Assembly: GCA_964374035.1 (NCBI GenBank)
Contig: CAYJWY010000047.1
Coordinates: 1-6,134 of the forward strand
Direction: 5' to 3'
DNA length: 6,134 nt
From: CALRGL01 sp964374035
GTDB taxonomy: Bacteria; Patescibacteriota; Patescibacteriia; UBA9934; GWF2-40-263
Shown piece after piece: positions 5,520-6,134 of this stretch. The stretch's first letter is position 1; each line of letters opens with the position of its first letter. The position numbers were made by a program, and so were the translations under genes. The notes beneath the pieces are model-generated. The model was not told where the DNA came from and did not search any database. It saw only the letters and a list, made by a program, of their open reading frames with translations.

Positions 5520-6074
5520 TTAAACCGTCATAATCTCTTCTTCCTTTGCCTCGCCAAGCGCCGCAACGCGGTCCGTATACATCTTCGTGAGCTTGTCGAG
5601 TTCGTCGAGGATTTTAAACTTCTCATCCTCACTGATCTGTTTCTCTTTCTCCGCAACAACGGTCTGCTCGCGTACCTCTTCTCGCACATGTCGCACCTTG
5701 ATGCGTGCCTCTTCCACTTTTTCTTTCATGAGCTTCACCATCTGCTTACGATTCTCTTCGGTCATCGGGGGCATGTTGATGCGAATAATCGTTCCATCAA
5801 TCATCGGATTCAATCCAACACCCGAGTTGCGGATACCTTTCTCGATTGACTGAAGCAAACTCTTATCCCACGGATCAATCACAATGGTTTTTGCGTCCGG
5901 TGTCGAAATCGATGCCAGGCCCTTCACTTCCATCTGCGCATCGTACGCACTCACCATAATATGCTCAACAAGCGCGGGTGTTGAACGCCCCGTGCGTAGT
6001 CCACTGAATTCTCGATGCAAATAATCAATCGTGGATTCAAATTCTACTTTAGATGCTTCAATGGTTGGATGCAT
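5520..6074 (-). CDS. frr: Ribosome recycling factor
   Basis: The 184-residue protein works with EF-G to split post-termination ribosomes in the cytosol. Length matches the family (about 185). Domain I (three-helix bundle) comprises residues about 1-30 and 105-184; domain II (beta) about 31-104. Family signatures are seen: LRTGRSTPALVE (26-37), TPDAKTIVIDPWDKS (58-72), GLNPMIDGTIIRINMPPMTEENRK (87-110), the conserved arginines of VRHVR (127-131), and the terminal KEEEIMTV. The ATG at 6074 gives the standard N-terminus and no better start exists. No Shine-Dalgarno is seen; TATAAAAT directly precedes the ATG. In many bacteria pyrH lies just upstream; the window ends 60 bp before the start, so that cannot be checked. 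Confidence 0.97.
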   Translation of the reverse strand: MHPTIEASKVEFESTIDYLHREFSGLRTGRSTPALVEHIMVSAYDAQMEVKGLASISTPDAKTIVIDPWDKSLLQSIEKGIRNSGVGLNPMIDGTIIRINMPPMTEENRKQMVKLMKEKVEEARIKVRHVREEVREQTVVAEKEKQISEDEKFKILDELDKLTKMYTDRVAALGEAKEEEIMTV

Positions 6075-6134
6075 ATTTTATAGACATAGAATTCATTGTG
6101 GGTTATCCCGCATCTTCTCTTAATTTAGGAACAA
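6075..6134. other. Upstream region of frr, no gene seen
   Basis: Sixty bases to the window edge. I see no reading frame end, hairpin or clear promoter. TATAAAAT (6082-6075 on the minus strand) resembles a -10 box but abuts the ATG, so a promoter there would start transcription inside frr. Confidence 0.3.

Noticed and set aside
6075..6082. TATAAAAT as a -10 box for frr
   Set aside because: It directly abuts the ATG on the minus strand, so transcription would start within the gene, and no -35 sits at the right distance.

Overview
The window looks like chromosomal DNA of a Candidate Phyla Radiation (Patescibacteria) bacterium. This is an inference. It rests on compact single-copy housekeeping genes packed on one strand, few Shine-Dalgarno sequences, a single-chain glycyl-tRNA synthetase, a membrane-anchored TPR protein of a type I associate with this group, and a tRNA gene interrupted by a group I intron. 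TGA ends at least three of the genes, so the UGA-recoded lineages (Gracilibacteria/Absconditabacteria) are unlikely.

Reading the minus strand from right to left: frr (ribosome recycling factor, 6074-5520), a 97-bp gap filled by an inverted array of 8-bp repeats, glyQS (glycyl-tRNA synthetase, 5420-4077), a gap holding a palindromic interspersed repeat, an M16-family zinc peptidase (3978-2704), tpiA (triosephosphate isomerase, 2707-1934, overlapping the peptidase by ATGA), and a membrane-anchored TPR protein whose ATG (1932) lies one base after the tpiA stop. About 80 bp beyond the TPR gene is a tRNA-Thr(GGU) gene (1038-750). It is split in the anticodon loop by a 214-nt group I intron (1003-790) with recognisable P1-P9 helices and no ORF. 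A rho-independent terminator closes it.

The left 700 bp is an accessory or decayed patch. Downstream of the tRNA on the same strand is a broken remnant resembling the N-terminus of a tyrosine recombinase (694-530). Facing it on the plus strand is a small five-cysteine protein gene (340-639). Its conserved domain ends near residue 53, and the remaining reading frame runs into the recombinase debris. Further left are a possible tiny zinc-ribbon ORF (306-148), a perfect 18-bp palindrome (136-153), and a second copy of the palindromic interspersed repeat at the window edge.

The minus-strand genes form a housekeeping cluster: translation (frr, glyQS, tRNA-Thr), glycolysis (tpiA), proteolysis (M16) and a TPR scaffold. 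tpiA is translationally coupled to the peptidase, and the TPR gene probably to tpiA. The most notable item is the group I intron in tRNA-Thr after U36. The repeats and the recombinase scar come next.
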